The notes: generated by a model from the letters alone, not told the origin. A stretch of 64,000 bases of DNA from QHWF01 sp036848175 (GCA_036848175.1 DAIUKO010000005.1:1-64000); one strand, 5' to 3'. Numbered from the stretch's first letter, positions 8,200 to 18,104 are shown. Made by a program: numbers and translations.

Positions 8200-10875
8200 T
8201 CAACGTCGAAATTCAACGACCACGTCGCGACGGCTGTACTCGCCGGCCTCGCCCTCGAACGCCACGCGGACGATCGGATCGCCGCCCGCCTGCGGCACCA
8301 GCGTCGCGCCGCGAAGGCCGCTGACCTGTCGCGGCGTCCGCAGGAGCAGATCGTAGGAGCGATCGTTCCGGCCCTCGACGAGGAGACGCAGCGCTCCGGC
8401 GTCGGCACGCGACCGCAGAATGCGAATCCCTTCGCTGCGCGCGCCGGTCGCAGGGACCGGCGTCGTGACGTAAACGTCGGACCCGCCGTCGAACGTGAAC
8501 CGTCCGATGATCTCTGACGAAGCGGGCGAGACGGCGACTTCGGCGAACTGCACGTCGCCGAGCCGCACCGGCGTCATGCGCGCCGTCTGTCCATTTACGA
8601 CGACGCTCGTGATTCTCGCGTCGAGGGGAAACGCCGGCGCGAGCGTCACAGCGGGCAGCGCCGGCGTTCCAGACGCCGGCTGTCCTCGTGTCACGCGGAT
8701 CGTGAGCGTGCCCGCGTTCCGCGTCATCTCGACGTCGAATCGATGACCGGCGCTTTCCACGCCGCGTGCCGTCGCGTGAGTCCAATCGGCGGGAAGCTGC
8801 GGGGCGATGCGAAGGCGCGTCCCGCCTTCGAGCGGCTCGATGCCGAGCAGCCCTCGAATCATCGGCGTGACGACCATCGCTTCCGACCAGACCTGATGAT
8901 GCGACGAGCGGCCGAACGGCGCGTTCACGTCGCCTGACAGCAGCTCGGTCACGTACCCGAGCGCGCCTTGCTGCATCAGCAGCGCGTTGGCCATCAGCGC
9001 CTGATAGCCGATGTGCGATCGACCGTAGCGGTAGGCCGCCATCGATGCCCATCCCGTGAAGAGCGGCCACACCGATCCGTAGTGATAGGACAGCGGATCG
9101 TAGAGCTGGCTGCGGTTCGACAGGATCCGATGACCCCAATCCGCCGCAAGTGCGGCGCTCCCGATGTGATCCAGCGCCGCGTCGGCACGATCGCGGTCGA
9201 GCGTACGCCACCACATCGGCACCGCCGGCAATACGGTGTCTTCGTCGATGATTCGAGCGCTCGCGAGCGCGTTGAGACGCTGCTGACGTGTATCGCGGTA
9301 CGGTCCCGGCTCCGCGATGGCCGGCTTCGTGCGCGGCTGCTGCGTGGCGAACGCGTAGTACGACGGCCCAGGAAGCCAGTACGTGTTTTCAACCGCCTGT
9401 CGCGTCCGCTCGGCGGCAGCGCGTGCACCGTCGGCGGCCGTGCGATCGCCAATCGCGTCGGCCATCTCGGCGATGTCGCGCGACGCCTGAATCCAGAGTC
9501 CCTCTTGATAGATCTCTTCGTGCGGCGGCGACAACGCACCGCCTTCCACCCAGCCGTGACCGACAGCGGTGTTGTCGATCAGGCCGTTGCCGTCGGCGTC
9601 CGTTCCCGCCGAGAAACGGTACGCCTTGAGAATCGACGGCCAGTGACGCCGCAGGAACGCGAGATCGCCGCCGGCGCGCCACGCGTCGGCGTGGGCGATG
9701 ACGTACAACGGTGTGGCATCGGCGCTCGCCCACGCGTACGGAAAATCGGTGAACCATCTGACGAGCGTTGCGCTCTGCGATATCTCGTGCGGAATCTTCC
9801 CATCGTCACGCTGATACTTCGCGAGGAATTCGAGCGCCGTTCTCGCATCCGCGCTCCTGCCGGCGGCATTCAACGCAAGCGAGGTCCACAGCGCATCGCG
9901 GCCGAAGAACCAGGCGAAGCCGGGACGCTCGCTGTTGCCGGACGTGCGGAAGCCGGCGACGAGCCCGGTGCCGAGCGCCGGATTCGTCGCGAATCCTTTG
10001 TCCATCCCGATGACCGCCCATTGGAACGCGCGGTTCATCTGCGAATCGGGCGTGTCGACCGCCGCCGATGTCTCGAGCAGCCTCGTGTAATGCTCGACCG
10101 TCTTTCGATAGAGTCCGGGGATGTCGGCGGCGATCTTGTCTGAAGCGGCACGAACCGATGCGCGACCATCGACCGCGGCCGCGATCACGATCGGCACGAG
10201 CGCGCGGCGGCCGCGCTCCGGCGTCACGTCGATCGTGAACTCGAGCGGCACGTCGCGCGGTTCGGCCTGATACGGCATCACGGAACGATCGACGCCGTCG
10301 GCGACCGTGATGCGTGCGGCGAATCGGCCGCTGTCCTCGGAGAGATCGTACGCGTGCGCGGCAGCGTCCCATCCCGCGTTCGCCGTCGCTCCCGCCGCCG
10401 GCCACATCGGGCGCAGCGACGGCCGGAACGATCCGACGACGGTCATCGGCAGGACTGAATCGATGTCGAGCAGGATGACGATCGCGCCCTCGTCGATCGG
10501 CGCGAACACGATCTCCCTGACCGTGAACGCGGCGTGCGAGCGCGTGAAGATGGTCGCCTCGGGTCGGACTTCAATGGTCGCCGGCAGTTCATTTTCGGAC
10601 ACTGCGACCGGATAGCCCTCGAGGCGATAGCTGAACTGCAGATCGTCGACGACCTTGAGCGGGTAGACCCAGACTTCGAGCGGCCGCCCTTCGTAGCCAA
10701 ACGCTGCGCTTCGCCGCCCGATCACGTCGAAGAAGACGCCGGAGGTGAGGCCGCGCGTCAGCGCCACTCGAGATGTTGGTAGCGGGAACCGCGCAGTCAC
10801 GCCTCCGCTCTGCGCGCGCGGCCACACACCAGCGACGCCGACGGCGACGAGCAGGGCGATGAGGCTGCGTCGCAT
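8200..10875 (-). CDS. Secreted (alpha/alpha)6-barrel glycosidase, debranching/GH63-MGH1-like
   Basis: 891 aa from ATG 10875, chosen because it opens a signal peptide (MRRSLIALLVAVGVAGVWPRAQ); the frame extends 17 codons further upstream without one. After a beta-sandwich-like N-terminal region (to about residue 250), the central part resembles the six-hairpin barrel of glycogen-debranching, GH63 and MGH1-like enzymes: FAWFFGRDALWTSLALN, KIPHEISQSATLVRWF, WVEGGALSPPHEEIYQEGLW, SYHYGSVWPLFTGW. These enzymes hydrolyse alpha-glucosidic or related linkages in oligosaccharides. A C-terminal beta-domain follows. The exact family and substrate cannot be fixed by eye. It is divergent from the TonB receptor at 11030, which supports a joint role in polysaccharide use. 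Confidence 0.78.
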   Translation of the reverse strand: MRRSLIALLVAVGVAGVWPRAQSGGVTARFPLPTSRVALTRGLTSGVFFDVIGRRSAAFGYEGRPLEVWVYPLKVVDDLQFSYRLEGYPVAVSENELPATIEVRPEATIFTRSHAAFTVREIVFAPIDEGAIVILLDIDSVLPMTVVGSFRPSLRPMWPAAGATANAGWDAAAHAYDLSEDSGRFAARITVADGVDRSVMPYQAEPRDVPLEFTIDVTPERGRRALVPIVIAAAVDGRASVRAASDKIAADIPGLYRKTVEHYTRLLETSAAVDTPDSQMNRAFQWAVIGMDKGFATNPALGTGLVAGFRTSGNSERPGFAWFFGRDALWTSLALNAAGRSADARTALEFLAKYQRDDGKIPHEISQSATLVRWFTDFPYAWASADATPLYVIAHADAWRAGGDLAFLRRHWPSILKAYRFSAGTDADGNGLIDNTAVGHGWVEGGALSPPHEEIYQEGLWIQASRDIAEMADAIGDRTAADGARAAAERTRQAVENTYWLPGPSYYAFATQQPRTKPAIAEPGPYRDTRQQRLNALASARIIDEDTVLPAVPMWWRTLDRDRADAALDHIGSAALAADWGHRILSNRSQLYDPLSYHYGSVWPLFTGWASMAAYRYGRSHIGYQALMANALLMQQGALGYVTELLSGDVNAPFGRSSHHQVWSEAMVVTPMIRGLLGIEPLEGGTRLRIAPQLPADWTHATARGVESAGHRFDVEMTRNAGTLTIRVTRGQPASGTPALPAVTLAPAFPLDARITSVVVNGQTARMTPVRLGDVQFAEVAVSPASSEIIGRFTFDGGSDVYVTTPVPATGARSEGIRILRSRADAGALRLLVEGRNDRSYDLLLRTPRQVSGLRGATLVPQAGGDPIVRVAFEGEAGEYSRRDVVVEFRR

Positions 10876-11029
10876 CACGGTCTCTCTGCTCGGTTGCACA
10901 TCGATTGCATAAGACGCCGACCACACACACGCCGCGGCCGAAGCTTCATGCTATGGTACGTGGCCGTCACACTGCGACCATCTGTCGCATCCCTCCGTGG
11001 GCGAGTCGGTCCTTTCTGAGGAGCACCCT

Positions 11030-14000
11030 ATGCTCGGTATCAGCGAAAGGGGCCACCTGAGCACGTTCATTCGCTTCGTGGCCGTCGCGTGTCTGATCGC
11101 GACGCTCGGCGTCCGTTCCGTGAACGCTCAAGCTGTCTACGGCAGCATCAGCGGCACGATCAAAGACAACACGGGCGGCGTCCTGCCCGGAGTGCCTGTC
11201 ACGATTACCAGCGTCGAACGGAAGACGACCGACGAGGTTCTCACAAACGACTCCGGTTTCTACATGAAGGACCGGCTTCTTCCAGGCGTCTACGAAGCGA
11301 AGGCGGGTCTGTCGGGGTTCAAGCAGGCGGTGTACGGCAACGTCACCGTGAACGTCGACACCAACACGACGTTGAACATGACCCTCTCGCTCGGCGATGT
11401 CAGCGAGCAGGTCACCGTGACGGGCACCAGTCCGCTGCTGCGCACCGATCGCGCGGACGTGGCGACGACGTTCGAGACGCGGCAGATCACGGACCTTCCG
11501 GTGCTCGACCGGAACTTCACCAAGTTCCTCCTGCTCACGCCCGGCACGCAACAGCTCGGCTGGCAGCACGCCGCGAGCGAGAACCCGCAGGGGTCGACGC
11601 AGACGATGGTCAACGGCCAGCATTTCAGCGGCACGACCTATCAGCTCGACGGCACTGAAAACCGCGATCCGATTCTCGGGATCATCGTGATCAACCCGAC
11701 GCTCGAGTCGATCAAGGAAACGAAGATCACGTCGCAGAACTACGACGCGGAGTTCGGGCAGGCGACGGCCGGCGTCGTGTCGGTGCAGACCAAGTCGGGG
11801 ACCAACGACATCCACGGCAGCGCCTTCGAGTTCTTCCAGAGCGACAAGTTCCAGTCGGCCAACCCGTTCACGCAGACCACGCCCGATCCGTTGACGGGAC
11901 GTCTTCTGCCGGAAACCAAGAGGAATCAGTTCGGCGGATCGGTCGGCGGGCCGATCGTGCAGAGCAAGTGGTTCTTCTTCGGCGACTACGAAGGAACGCG
12001 GAGCAAGGTCGGCGGCTCGCACCTCGAGACGGTGCCGACGGCCGCGGCGCGCAACGGCGACCTCAGCGCTTACGGCGTCAACATCTACGATCCGGCAACC
12101 GGCACGCCAGACCAGCGCGTGCAGTTCCCCAACAACCAGATTCCGCAGGCGCGCCTCTCGCCGCAGGCGCTGGCGATCCTGCGGCTGATTCCGCTTCCCA
12201 ACGCGCCCGGACGTGAGAACGGGACGATCGATAACTTCACGGCGTCGGGGTCCGAGACGTTCAACGCGAACAGCTTCAACGTCCGCATCGACGGCCGGCT
12301 GCGCGACGGCTTGAACACGTTCGGCCGCTACAGTCTCGGCGACTTCTTGCGCGACGGCCCGCAGGTGTTCGGCACGGGCGGCGGCGACGAGCTCGTGGGT
12401 CTCGGCGGTATCTCGGATGCCCGCAATCAGAGCCTTGCGTACGGCATCGATCGGGCGTTTTCGAGCTCTCTCCTCGCCGATTTCCGCTTCGGCTGGTTCC
12501 ACTACCGCGTCAACGTGCTCCCCAACGATTACGGCACGACGCCCGCGACCGACGCGGGGATTCGCGGCCTGAATCTGGACAACACGTTCGCATCGGGACT
12601 GCCGGCGTTCTTCATCGGCGGCGACAGCGACAGCCGCCGCATGGCATTCGGATCGGGACTGAGCGATCGAACGGGCCGCTGCAACTGCCCGCTCGACGAG
12701 AACGAGCAGCAGTACCAGTTCGTGAGCAACGTGACGAAGATCCGCGGCAATCACACGATGAAGTTCGGCATCGACGTGCGCCGCGCCTACAACCTGCGCG
12801 TGCCGAGCGACCGGCATCGGTCCGGCGAGCTCAACTTCGAGAACGATCGCACGCGCGGCCCGAGCGGCGGCGGCCTCGCGCTCGCGGGTTTCATGCTCGG
12901 CGACGTCACCAGGCTCACACGCTACGTCAGCCCGAACACGAACGCGCGCGAGCGGCAGTGGCGGCACTTCTATTACGCGCAGGATGTCTTTCGCCCGACG
13001 CCGAAGCTGACGCTGAACTACGGTCTCCGTCTCGACGTCATCAATCCACAAACGGTCAACGAGGCGGGCAACGGCGGCTTCCTCGATCTCTCCAGCGGAT
13101 TGATCAATGTCGCCGGCGTCGGCAACATCGGCCTCAACGGCAACGTCGAGAACAATCTGAACTGGGCGCCGCGCCTCGGCGCGACCTACCAGTTGACGGA
13201 AAAAACGGTGCTGCGCGCCGGCTACGGCCGGAGCTACGACATCGGCGTGTTCGGATCGCTCTTCGGCCACAGCGTGACGCAGAACCTGCCGGTGCTCTCC
13301 GTGCAGGAGTTGAATCCGCCGCAGAACTTCGCGAGCGTGTTCAACCTCGCGCAAGGCGCGCCGCCGCCGGTGTTCCCACCGGTGCCGTCGAACGGGCAAT
13401 TCGCGCTGCCGAACGGCGTCTTCGCACGTGCGCTGCCGCCCAAGCAGCGGCCGCCGCACGTCGACGCCTTCAACGTGGTGGCGCAGCATCAGCTCACGGA
13501 GACGATCGCGGTGGAGGCCGGGTACGTCGGCAATCGCGGTCACAACGTGTTTGCCGGCGACGGTCCCGCCACCAACGTGAATCAGGCGATCCTCACTGGC
13601 TTCCCAACCGTGCCGACCGATCTCCGTCGTCCGTTCTTCGCCGGCAACGTGCCGAACACGTCCGGGTACGGCGGTGCGTTCGGGTGGACGCAGGGCATCG
13701 ATTACTTCTGCAACTGCGCGACCAACGCCTACGACTCGCTGCAGACGAAGCTGACGAAGCGCTTCTCGGGCGGATACTCCGTCCAGGGGAGCTACACCCT
13801 GCAACACGCGATACAGGACAGCGGCGACTACTTCTTCTTCGATTCGACGCTGAATCGCGGTCCGGCCGACTGGGACCGGAGGCACAACTTCTCGCTGTCG
13901 GTCGTCGGCGAGTTGCCCTTCGGGCGCGATCGGAAGTACGGCTCGAACATTTCTTCGGGGCTCAACGCGCTCGTCGGCGGCTGGCAGGCGAACACCAACG

Positions 14001-14461
14001 TGTTCATCCAAAGCGGCCTGCCGTTCAACGTCACGTATCGTGACGCCGGCGCCGACCGCGACACCGGCGGCAACAACCGGCCGAACCTGATCGGGGATCC
14101 GGACGGCCCGAAGACCGAGACCCAGTGGTTCAACACGACGCCGATTGGATCGTCCGGCAGCGCGTTCTCCCGCCCGGCGGCCGGAACGTTTGGCAATCTC
14201 GAACGCAACGCGCTGCGGGGTCCGGGCTACTGGCGCGTCGACGCGTCGTTCTTCAAGCACTTCGCGATCGGCGGGACGCGCCGGCTCGAAGCGCGGATTG
14301 AAGCGGTCAATCTGTTCAACCACGTGAATCTCGGGAATCCGGATTCCGAGGTCGGCGTGCCGGGGAATCCGAATCCGAATGCGGGGCGGATCAACTCGAC
14401 GGCGTTCGGCGGCGCGGATCCGATGCGGAACTGGCAGTTCGCGGTGAAGTACTCGTTCTGA
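11030..14461 (+). CDS. TonB-dependent receptor, Oar-like, with carboxypeptidase-regulatory plug extension
   Basis: 1143 aa from ATG 11030, which has GAGGAG seven bases upstream; the frame is open 11 codons further. A signal peptide (FVAVACLIATLGVRSVNAQ) precedes a CarboxypepD_reg beta-sandwich (AVYGSISGTIKDNTGGVLPG, about residues 34-115), a TonB plug (ITDLPVLDRNFTKFLLLTPG, then VNGQHFSGTTYQLDG) and a long beta-barrel that ends in aromatic Phe (WQFAVKYSF), as outer-membrane barrels do. Such receptors import large ligands across the outer membrane using TonB energy. Its place between two glycosidase genes suggests an oligosaccharide ligand, but Oar-like receptors are numerous in acidobacteria and substrate assignment is only contextual. 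Confidence 0.92.
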   Translation: MLGISERGHLSTFIRFVAVACLIATLGVRSVNAQAVYGSISGTIKDNTGGVLPGVPVTITSVERKTTDEVLTNDSGFYMKDRLLPGVYEAKAGLSGFKQAVYGNVTVNVDTNTTLNMTLSLGDVSEQVTVTGTSPLLRTDRADVATTFETRQITDLPVLDRNFTKFLLLTPGTQQLGWQHAASENPQGSTQTMVNGQHFSGTTYQLDGTENRDPILGIIVINPTLESIKETKITSQNYDAEFGQATAGVVSVQTKSGTNDIHGSAFEFFQSDKFQSANPFTQTTPDPLTGRLLPETKRNQFGGSVGGPIVQSKWFFFGDYEGTRSKVGGSHLETVPTAAARNGDLSAYGVNIYDPATGTPDQRVQFPNNQIPQARLSPQALAILRLIPLPNAPGRENGTIDNFTASGSETFNANSFNVRIDGRLRDGLNTFGRYSLGDFLRDGPQVFGTGGGDELVGLGGISDARNQSLAYGIDRAFSSSLLADFRFGWFHYRVNVLPNDYGTTPATDAGIRGLNLDNTFASGLPAFFIGGDSDSRRMAFGSGLSDRTGRCNCPLDENEQQYQFVSNVTKIRGNHTMKFGIDVRRAYNLRVPSDRHRSGELNFENDRTRGPSGGGLALAGFMLGDVTRLTRYVSPNTNARERQWRHFYYAQDVFRPTPKLTLNYGLRLDVINPQTVNEAGNGGFLDLSSGLINVAGVGNIGLNGNVENNLNWAPRLGATYQLTEKTVLRAGYGRSYDIGVFGSLFGHSVTQNLPVLSVQELNPPQNFASVFNLAQGAPPPVFPPVPSNGQFALPNGVFARALPPKQRPPHVDAFNVVAQHQLTETIAVEAGYVGNRGHNVFAGDGPATNVNQAILTGFPTVPTDLRRPFFAGNVPNTSGYGGAFGWTQGIDYFCNCATNAYDSLQTKLTKRFSGGYSVQGSYTLQHAIQDSGDYFFFDSTLNRGPADWDRRHNFSLSVVGELPFGRDRKYGSNISSGLNALVGGWQANTNVFIQSGLPFNVTYRDAGADRDTGGNNRPNLIGDPDGPKTETQWFNTTPIGSSGSAFSRPAAGTFGNLERNALRGPGYWRVDASFFKHFAIGGTRRLEARIEAVNLFNHVNLGNPDSEVGVPGNPNPNAGRINSTAFGGADPMRNWQFAVKYSF

Positions 14462-14469
14462 TTGCGGAC

Positions 14470-14504
14470 CTCTCCACCACGGAGGACACCTCCGTGGTGG
14501 AGAG
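14470..14504. terminator. Perfect 16-bp-stem palindrome between convergent genes
   Basis: CTCTCCACCACGGAGG, a 3-base ACA loop, then CCTCCGTGGTGGAGAG. It lies eight bases after the TonB receptor stop and one base before the stop codon of the convergent trehalase gene (14505), so it fits a bidirectional terminator. It shares its CTCTCCACCA arm and GGAGGACA core with the element at 8143. Confidence 0.75.
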
Positions 14505-16100
14505 TTATCGCCTCAGACCTGCGAGCAGATCGAGGACCGCGCCGTTGGTCCAGCCGAAGCCGATCTGGTTGGCGCTGTAGCCGAACTTGATGTCGGCGGC
14601 GACGTCGGACTCGCGCCGCCGCACGTCGTACTTCTCGACGATCGTGCCGTGCTCGTCGAACTCCTTCGCCACGAGCGACACGAACTTCGCCGCCAGACGA
14701 TCCGCGTCGTCGTTGAAGCCGTAGCGCCGCAGGCCGGCGACGGCGATCATCTGCAGCGGCGCCCAGCCGAACGGCGCGTCCCATTGATTGCCGGTCACCT
14801 CGGTGCTCGTGAGCAGGCCGCCGGGTGCTTCGAACCTGGACAAATTGCCGCGGACGCGCGCCGCCTGCGCCGGCGTCGCGATCCCCGCCCACAACGGATA
14901 GAACGTCGTCGCGAAATCGTAGCGCCGCAGTTGCCGCGTCCGCACGTTGTAGTCGTAGTACAGTCCGGCCTGCTCGTCCCACAGCAGCCTGTTGACGAGA
15001 TCGCGCCGAGAGGCGGCGCGCCGGCGCCACGTGGCGGCAGCGGCCGCGTCGCCGAGCGTCTCCATGATCCGGGCCGCGTCGTCTTCCATGATGTAGAGCA
15101 GGGTATTCAGACAGACGGGTGCGTAGTGGATGATGTCGACGTTCAGCGCGCCGAACCGGTTCGACGGATCGAATCCCGACTCGCGCATCGAACGATCGCC
15201 TTTGTAGAACAGGTCGGTGAGTCGATCGCGCGCGCTGTCGTAGTAGAGCGACTCGTCGTAGTCGGCGACGTCGTGCGTCCGGTAGTACTCGCGCGCCCGA
15301 TCGTAATGAGTCCGGCCCCGCTCGTCCTTCTCGTCGGCGAGCACCTCCGCCGCCGGCCCGCTGCCGCGATCGAAATAGCGCGACAGCCCGACGTCGGGAA
15401 TCGCGTGCGGCTCGCTCGTCCAGAACTCGTAGTAGCGGCCGATCGCCGGCACGGTGCGCCGCAGCCAGGTCTTGTCGTTGGTCTGCTCGTAGACGCCGAG
15501 CACCATCCGGGTCAGGAACGGCGGCTGCGAGCGAGAGAGAAAATAGGTGCGGTTGGCGTTGAGAATCGTGCCGTAGTTCACGATCTCGTAGACGAAGTTG
15601 TCCACCATGTCGCGCGCCCGCTCGAGCTCGCCGTCGCGCAGCAGGCCGACCTGGATGAAGTAGCTGTCCCACCCGTACATCTCGTTGAAGCGTCCGCCGG
15701 GGACGACGTACGGATACGGAAGATAGAGCAGACCGTGTTCACGAATCGAGAGGGTGTCCCTCGGCAGCGTCCGGATCTCAATCTGCTTCATCGCGCTGGC
15801 GTCGAGGACCTTTTCCAACTGGCTTCGCACGCGCGCGCGGGATTCGGTCGGCGCCACGTAGAGCAGCCACGGCTGGCCGGGTTTCCGCGGCATCTTCGGA
15901 TCCGGCAGCGCTTTGGGCAGGTCGCGGGTCGATCGCGACAGCGTCGTCCAGCTGTTCTTGATGTATTCGCGAAGCCGTTGAAGATGCGCCGCGTCGGGCA
16001 GCGTCTGTCCGGCCGCGGTGAGCGTCGCTGCGCATGCCAGCGCCAGTGCGCAAACGACCATGCGGAATCGGGATCGCCTCGTCAGATAATCGGTGGGCAT
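14505..16100 (-). CDS. treA: Periplasmic alpha,alpha-trehalase (GH37)
   Basis: 531 aa from ATG 16100 (a GTG eight codons upstream is also open). Residues after the start contain a signal peptide (FRMVVCALALACAATLTAAGQ). Both GH37 signatures are present: PGGRFNEMYGWDSY and QWDAPFGWAPLQ. The segment RESGFDPSNRFG matches the region that carries the general-acid Asp, and VEKYDV near the C-terminus matches the region of the catalytic base Glu. It hydrolyses trehalose to two glucose molecules, here in the periplasm. The length matches the family (about 530-560). The divergent neighbour 46 bases away is a glucose-type PTS permease, which would import the product. Confidence 0.92.
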   Translation of the reverse strand: MPTDYLTRRSRFRMVVCALALACAATLTAAGQTLPDAAHLQRLREYIKNSWTTLSRSTRDLPKALPDPKMPRKPGQPWLLYVAPTESRARVRSQLEKVLDASAMKQIEIRTLPRDTLSIREHGLLYLPYPYVVPGGRFNEMYGWDSYFIQVGLLRDGELERARDMVDNFVYEIVNYGTILNANRTYFLSRSQPPFLTRMVLGVYEQTNDKTWLRRTVPAIGRYYEFWTSEPHAIPDVGLSRYFDRGSGPAAEVLADEKDERGRTHYDRAREYYRTHDVADYDESLYYDSARDRLTDLFYKGDRSMRESGFDPSNRFGALNVDIIHYAPVCLNTLLYIMEDDAARIMETLGDAAAAATWRRRAASRRDLVNRLLWDEQAGLYYDYNVRTRQLRRYDFATTFYPLWAGIATPAQAARVRGNLSRFEAPGGLLTSTEVTGNQWDAPFGWAPLQMIAVAGLRRYGFNDDADRLAAKFVSLVAKEFDEHGTIVEKYDVRRRESDVAADIKFGYSANQIGFGWTNGAVLDLLAGLRR

Positions 16101-16145
16101 GCGGGTGAAGCCTTCGTATAGCACCTGAGATCATAGATTAACGTC

Positions 16146-17936
16146 ATGGCCCGAGAGAACGCGGCGTTCGCACTGCTTCAGAAGACCGGGAAATCTCTCA
16201 TGCTGCCGGTGTCGGTGCTGCCGGTCGCCGGGCTGCTGCTCGGCATCGGCAGCGCGCACTTCACGTGGCTGCCGGCGCTCGTGTCGAACGTGATGGCGCA
16301 GTCGGGCGGCGCCATCTTCGGCAACCTGCCGCTGATCTTCGCCATCGGCGTCGCGCTCGGCGTGACGCAGAACGACGGCGTCGCGGCGCTGGCCGCGGTG
16401 GTCGGCTACGCCGTGCTGCTGGCGACGATGGGCGTGATGGCGGCGCTCTTTGGCTACACGCCGACGTCGATCATGGGCATCCAGTCGATCGAGACTGGCG
16501 TCTTCGGCGGCATCGTCGTCGGCAGCCTCGCCGGCTGGCTGTTCAACAAGTACTACCGGATCCAGCTGCCGCCGTATCTCGGCTTCTTTGCCGGCAAGCG
16601 CTTCGTGCCGATCGTCACGGCGCTCGTCTGCATCGCCGCGGGAATTCTTCTCAGCGTCGTGTGGCCGCCGATCGGCCGCGCCATCGACGCGTTCTCACGA
16701 TGGGCGGCGTCGGGAAACCCGGGGCTCGCCTTTGCGCTCTACGGCGTCGTCGAGCGCGCGCTGCTCCCGTTCGGTCTGCATCACATCTGGAACGTGCCGT
16801 TCTTCTTCGAAGTCGGTCAGTACCTCGATCCGACAACGGGCACGATCATTCGCGGCGAGATCCATCGCTACACGGCTGGCGATCCGACAGCCGGCAACAT
16901 GGCCGGCGGCTATCTCTTCAAGATGTGGGGGCTGCCTGCCGCCGCCATCGCGATCTGGCACACGGCGCGGCCGGAGAACCGCGCGAAGGTCGGTGGCATC
17001 ATGATCTCCGCGGCGCTCACATCGTTCCTGACCGGGATCACCGAGCCGATCGAGTTCTCGTTCCTGTTCGTCGCGCCGCTGCTCTACGCGCTGCACGCAT
17101 TGCTGGCAGCCGTCGCCTACTTCACCTGCATCGAGCTCGGCATCAAGCACGGGATGACGTTCTCGCACGGCTTGATCGATTTCGTCGTGCTGTTCAACCG
17201 ATCGACGAACGCGGCATGGTTCTTCGTCATCGGTCCGATCTGGGCGCTGATGTACTACGGTCTGTTCCGCGCGGTGATTCAGCGGTTCGACTTGAAGACG
17301 CCTGGCCGGGAAGTCGAGGCCGACGCCGATGCGGCCGCGGCGGGTCCGGTCGCGGCGGGAGGAATGGCGGGCGAGCTCGTCGCGGCGTTCGGCGGCCGCG
17401 ACAACATTCAGAGCCTCGATGCGTGCATCACGCGGCTGCGCGTCCAGCTCGTCGATCCCGCGCGCGCGAATCCCGATCGCTTGAAGGCGCTCGGCGCGAC
17501 GGGAGTCGTGAAGGTCAGCAACAACCTGCAGGCGATCTTCGGCACGCGCTCCGAGAATCTCAAGAGCGACATGGAAGCGTATCTCCGCGGCGCCGGCTTC
17601 GCACCGGCGGCTGTCGCCGCACCCGCCGCTGCGGCGCAGCCGACAGCCGCGCCGACGAGCGTGCTGGATCAGGACGTGCTGCGCATCGGCGAGTCGATCG
17701 CATCAGCGCTCGGCGGCGAGAGCAACATCGTTTCCGCAGAAGCGTGCGCCCTCACCCGTGTTCGCGTGAAAGTCGTCAACGCCGCACTCGTCGACGACGC
17801 CGCGCTTCGTCAGAGCGGCGTCGCCGGTGTGATGCGCCTCGACGCCAACGTCCTGCATCTCATCGTCGGCCCGAAGGCAGACGTCATTGCCGCGGCCGTG
17901 GCCTCACAGCTCCGCGCATCAGCGGCCGGTCCGTAG
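16146..17936 (+). CDS. ptsG: PTS glucose-type EIIC-EIIB permease with a second EIIB domain
   Basis: 596 aa. The N-terminal 390 residues are a membrane EIIC of the glucose/N-acetylglucosamine family (LPVSVLPVAGLLLGIGSA, PFGLHHIWNVPFF, GITEPIEFSFLFVAPLLY). A linker leads to EIIB with the phosphorylatable cysteine in LDACITRLR (Cys427) and the typical ending LQAIFGTRSENLKSDM, very like enterobacterial PtsG. After an Ala/Pro-rich linker a second EIIB-like domain follows (about 515-590), with EACALTRVRV (Cys534) having one extra residue after the cysteine and a divergent end. The protein imports and phosphorylates a hexose, most probably glucose given the divergent trehalase. EI, HPr and EIIA must be encoded elsewhere. 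Confidence 0.88.
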   Translation: MARENAAFALLQKTGKSLMLPVSVLPVAGLLLGIGSAHFTWLPALVSNVMAQSGGAIFGNLPLIFAIGVALGVTQNDGVAALAAVVGYAVLLATMGVMAALFGYTPTSIMGIQSIETGVFGGIVVGSLAGWLFNKYYRIQLPPYLGFFAGKRFVPIVTALVCIAAGILLSVVWPPIGRAIDAFSRWAASGNPGLAFALYGVVERALLPFGLHHIWNVPFFFEVGQYLDPTTGTIIRGEIHRYTAGDPTAGNMAGGYLFKMWGLPAAAIAIWHTARPENRAKVGGIMISAALTSFLTGITEPIEFSFLFVAPLLYALHALLAAVAYFTCIELGIKHGMTFSHGLIDFVVLFNRSTNAAWFFVIGPIWALMYYGLFRAVIQRFDLKTPGREVEADADAAAAGPVAAGGMAGELVAAFGGRDNIQSLDACITRLRVQLVDPARANPDRLKALGATGVVKVSNNLQAIFGTRSENLKSDMEAYLRGAGFAPAAVAAPAAAAQPTAAPTSVLDQDVLRIGESIASALGGESNIVSAEACALTRVRVKVVNAALVDDAALRQSGVAGVMRLDANVLHLIVGPKADVIAAAVASQLRASAAGP

Positions 17937-17937
17937 G

Positions 17938-18006
17938 AAACGGAGGAAGACGGAGTCAACGGCGTTCACAAACGGAGCAACGGAGTAAACGGAGAACGAA
18001 CGGAGG
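17938..18006 (+). repeat. Irregular AACGGAG repeats
   Basis: The motif (A)ACGGAG occurs about six times at uneven spacing directly after the PTS stop codon (for example near 17939, 17949, 17972, 17980, 17988 and 17999). No inverted partner was found, and the function is unknown. It precedes the long hairpin at 18046. Confidence 0.7.
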
Positions 18007-18045
18007 CGAGTTCGACGGGCGTCGCGAAGCGACGCACTGCGGCGA

Positions 18046-18102
18046 ATCGGATCGGAATCGTGAATGGCCAGAATTCGGTGCCATTCACGATTCCGATCCG
18101 AT
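18046..18102. terminator. Perfect 23-bp inverted repeat between convergent genes
   Basis: The arm 18046-18068 (starting ATCGGATCGG and ending GAATGGC) is exactly complementary to 18080-18102 around an 11-base loop CAGAATTCGGT. It ends two bases before the stop of the GH31 gene and lies downstream of the PTS gene, so it should act as a terminator for both. Its length is unusual for a simple terminator. Confidence 0.75.
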
Positions 18103-18104
18103 AG

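Noticed and set aside
10967..14323. A 1118-codon open frame antisense to the TonB receptor
   Set aside because: High-GC coding DNA often leaves the complementary frame open. The translation is Arg/Val-rich without domains, while the + strand product is a complete receptor with signal peptide, plug and barrel.
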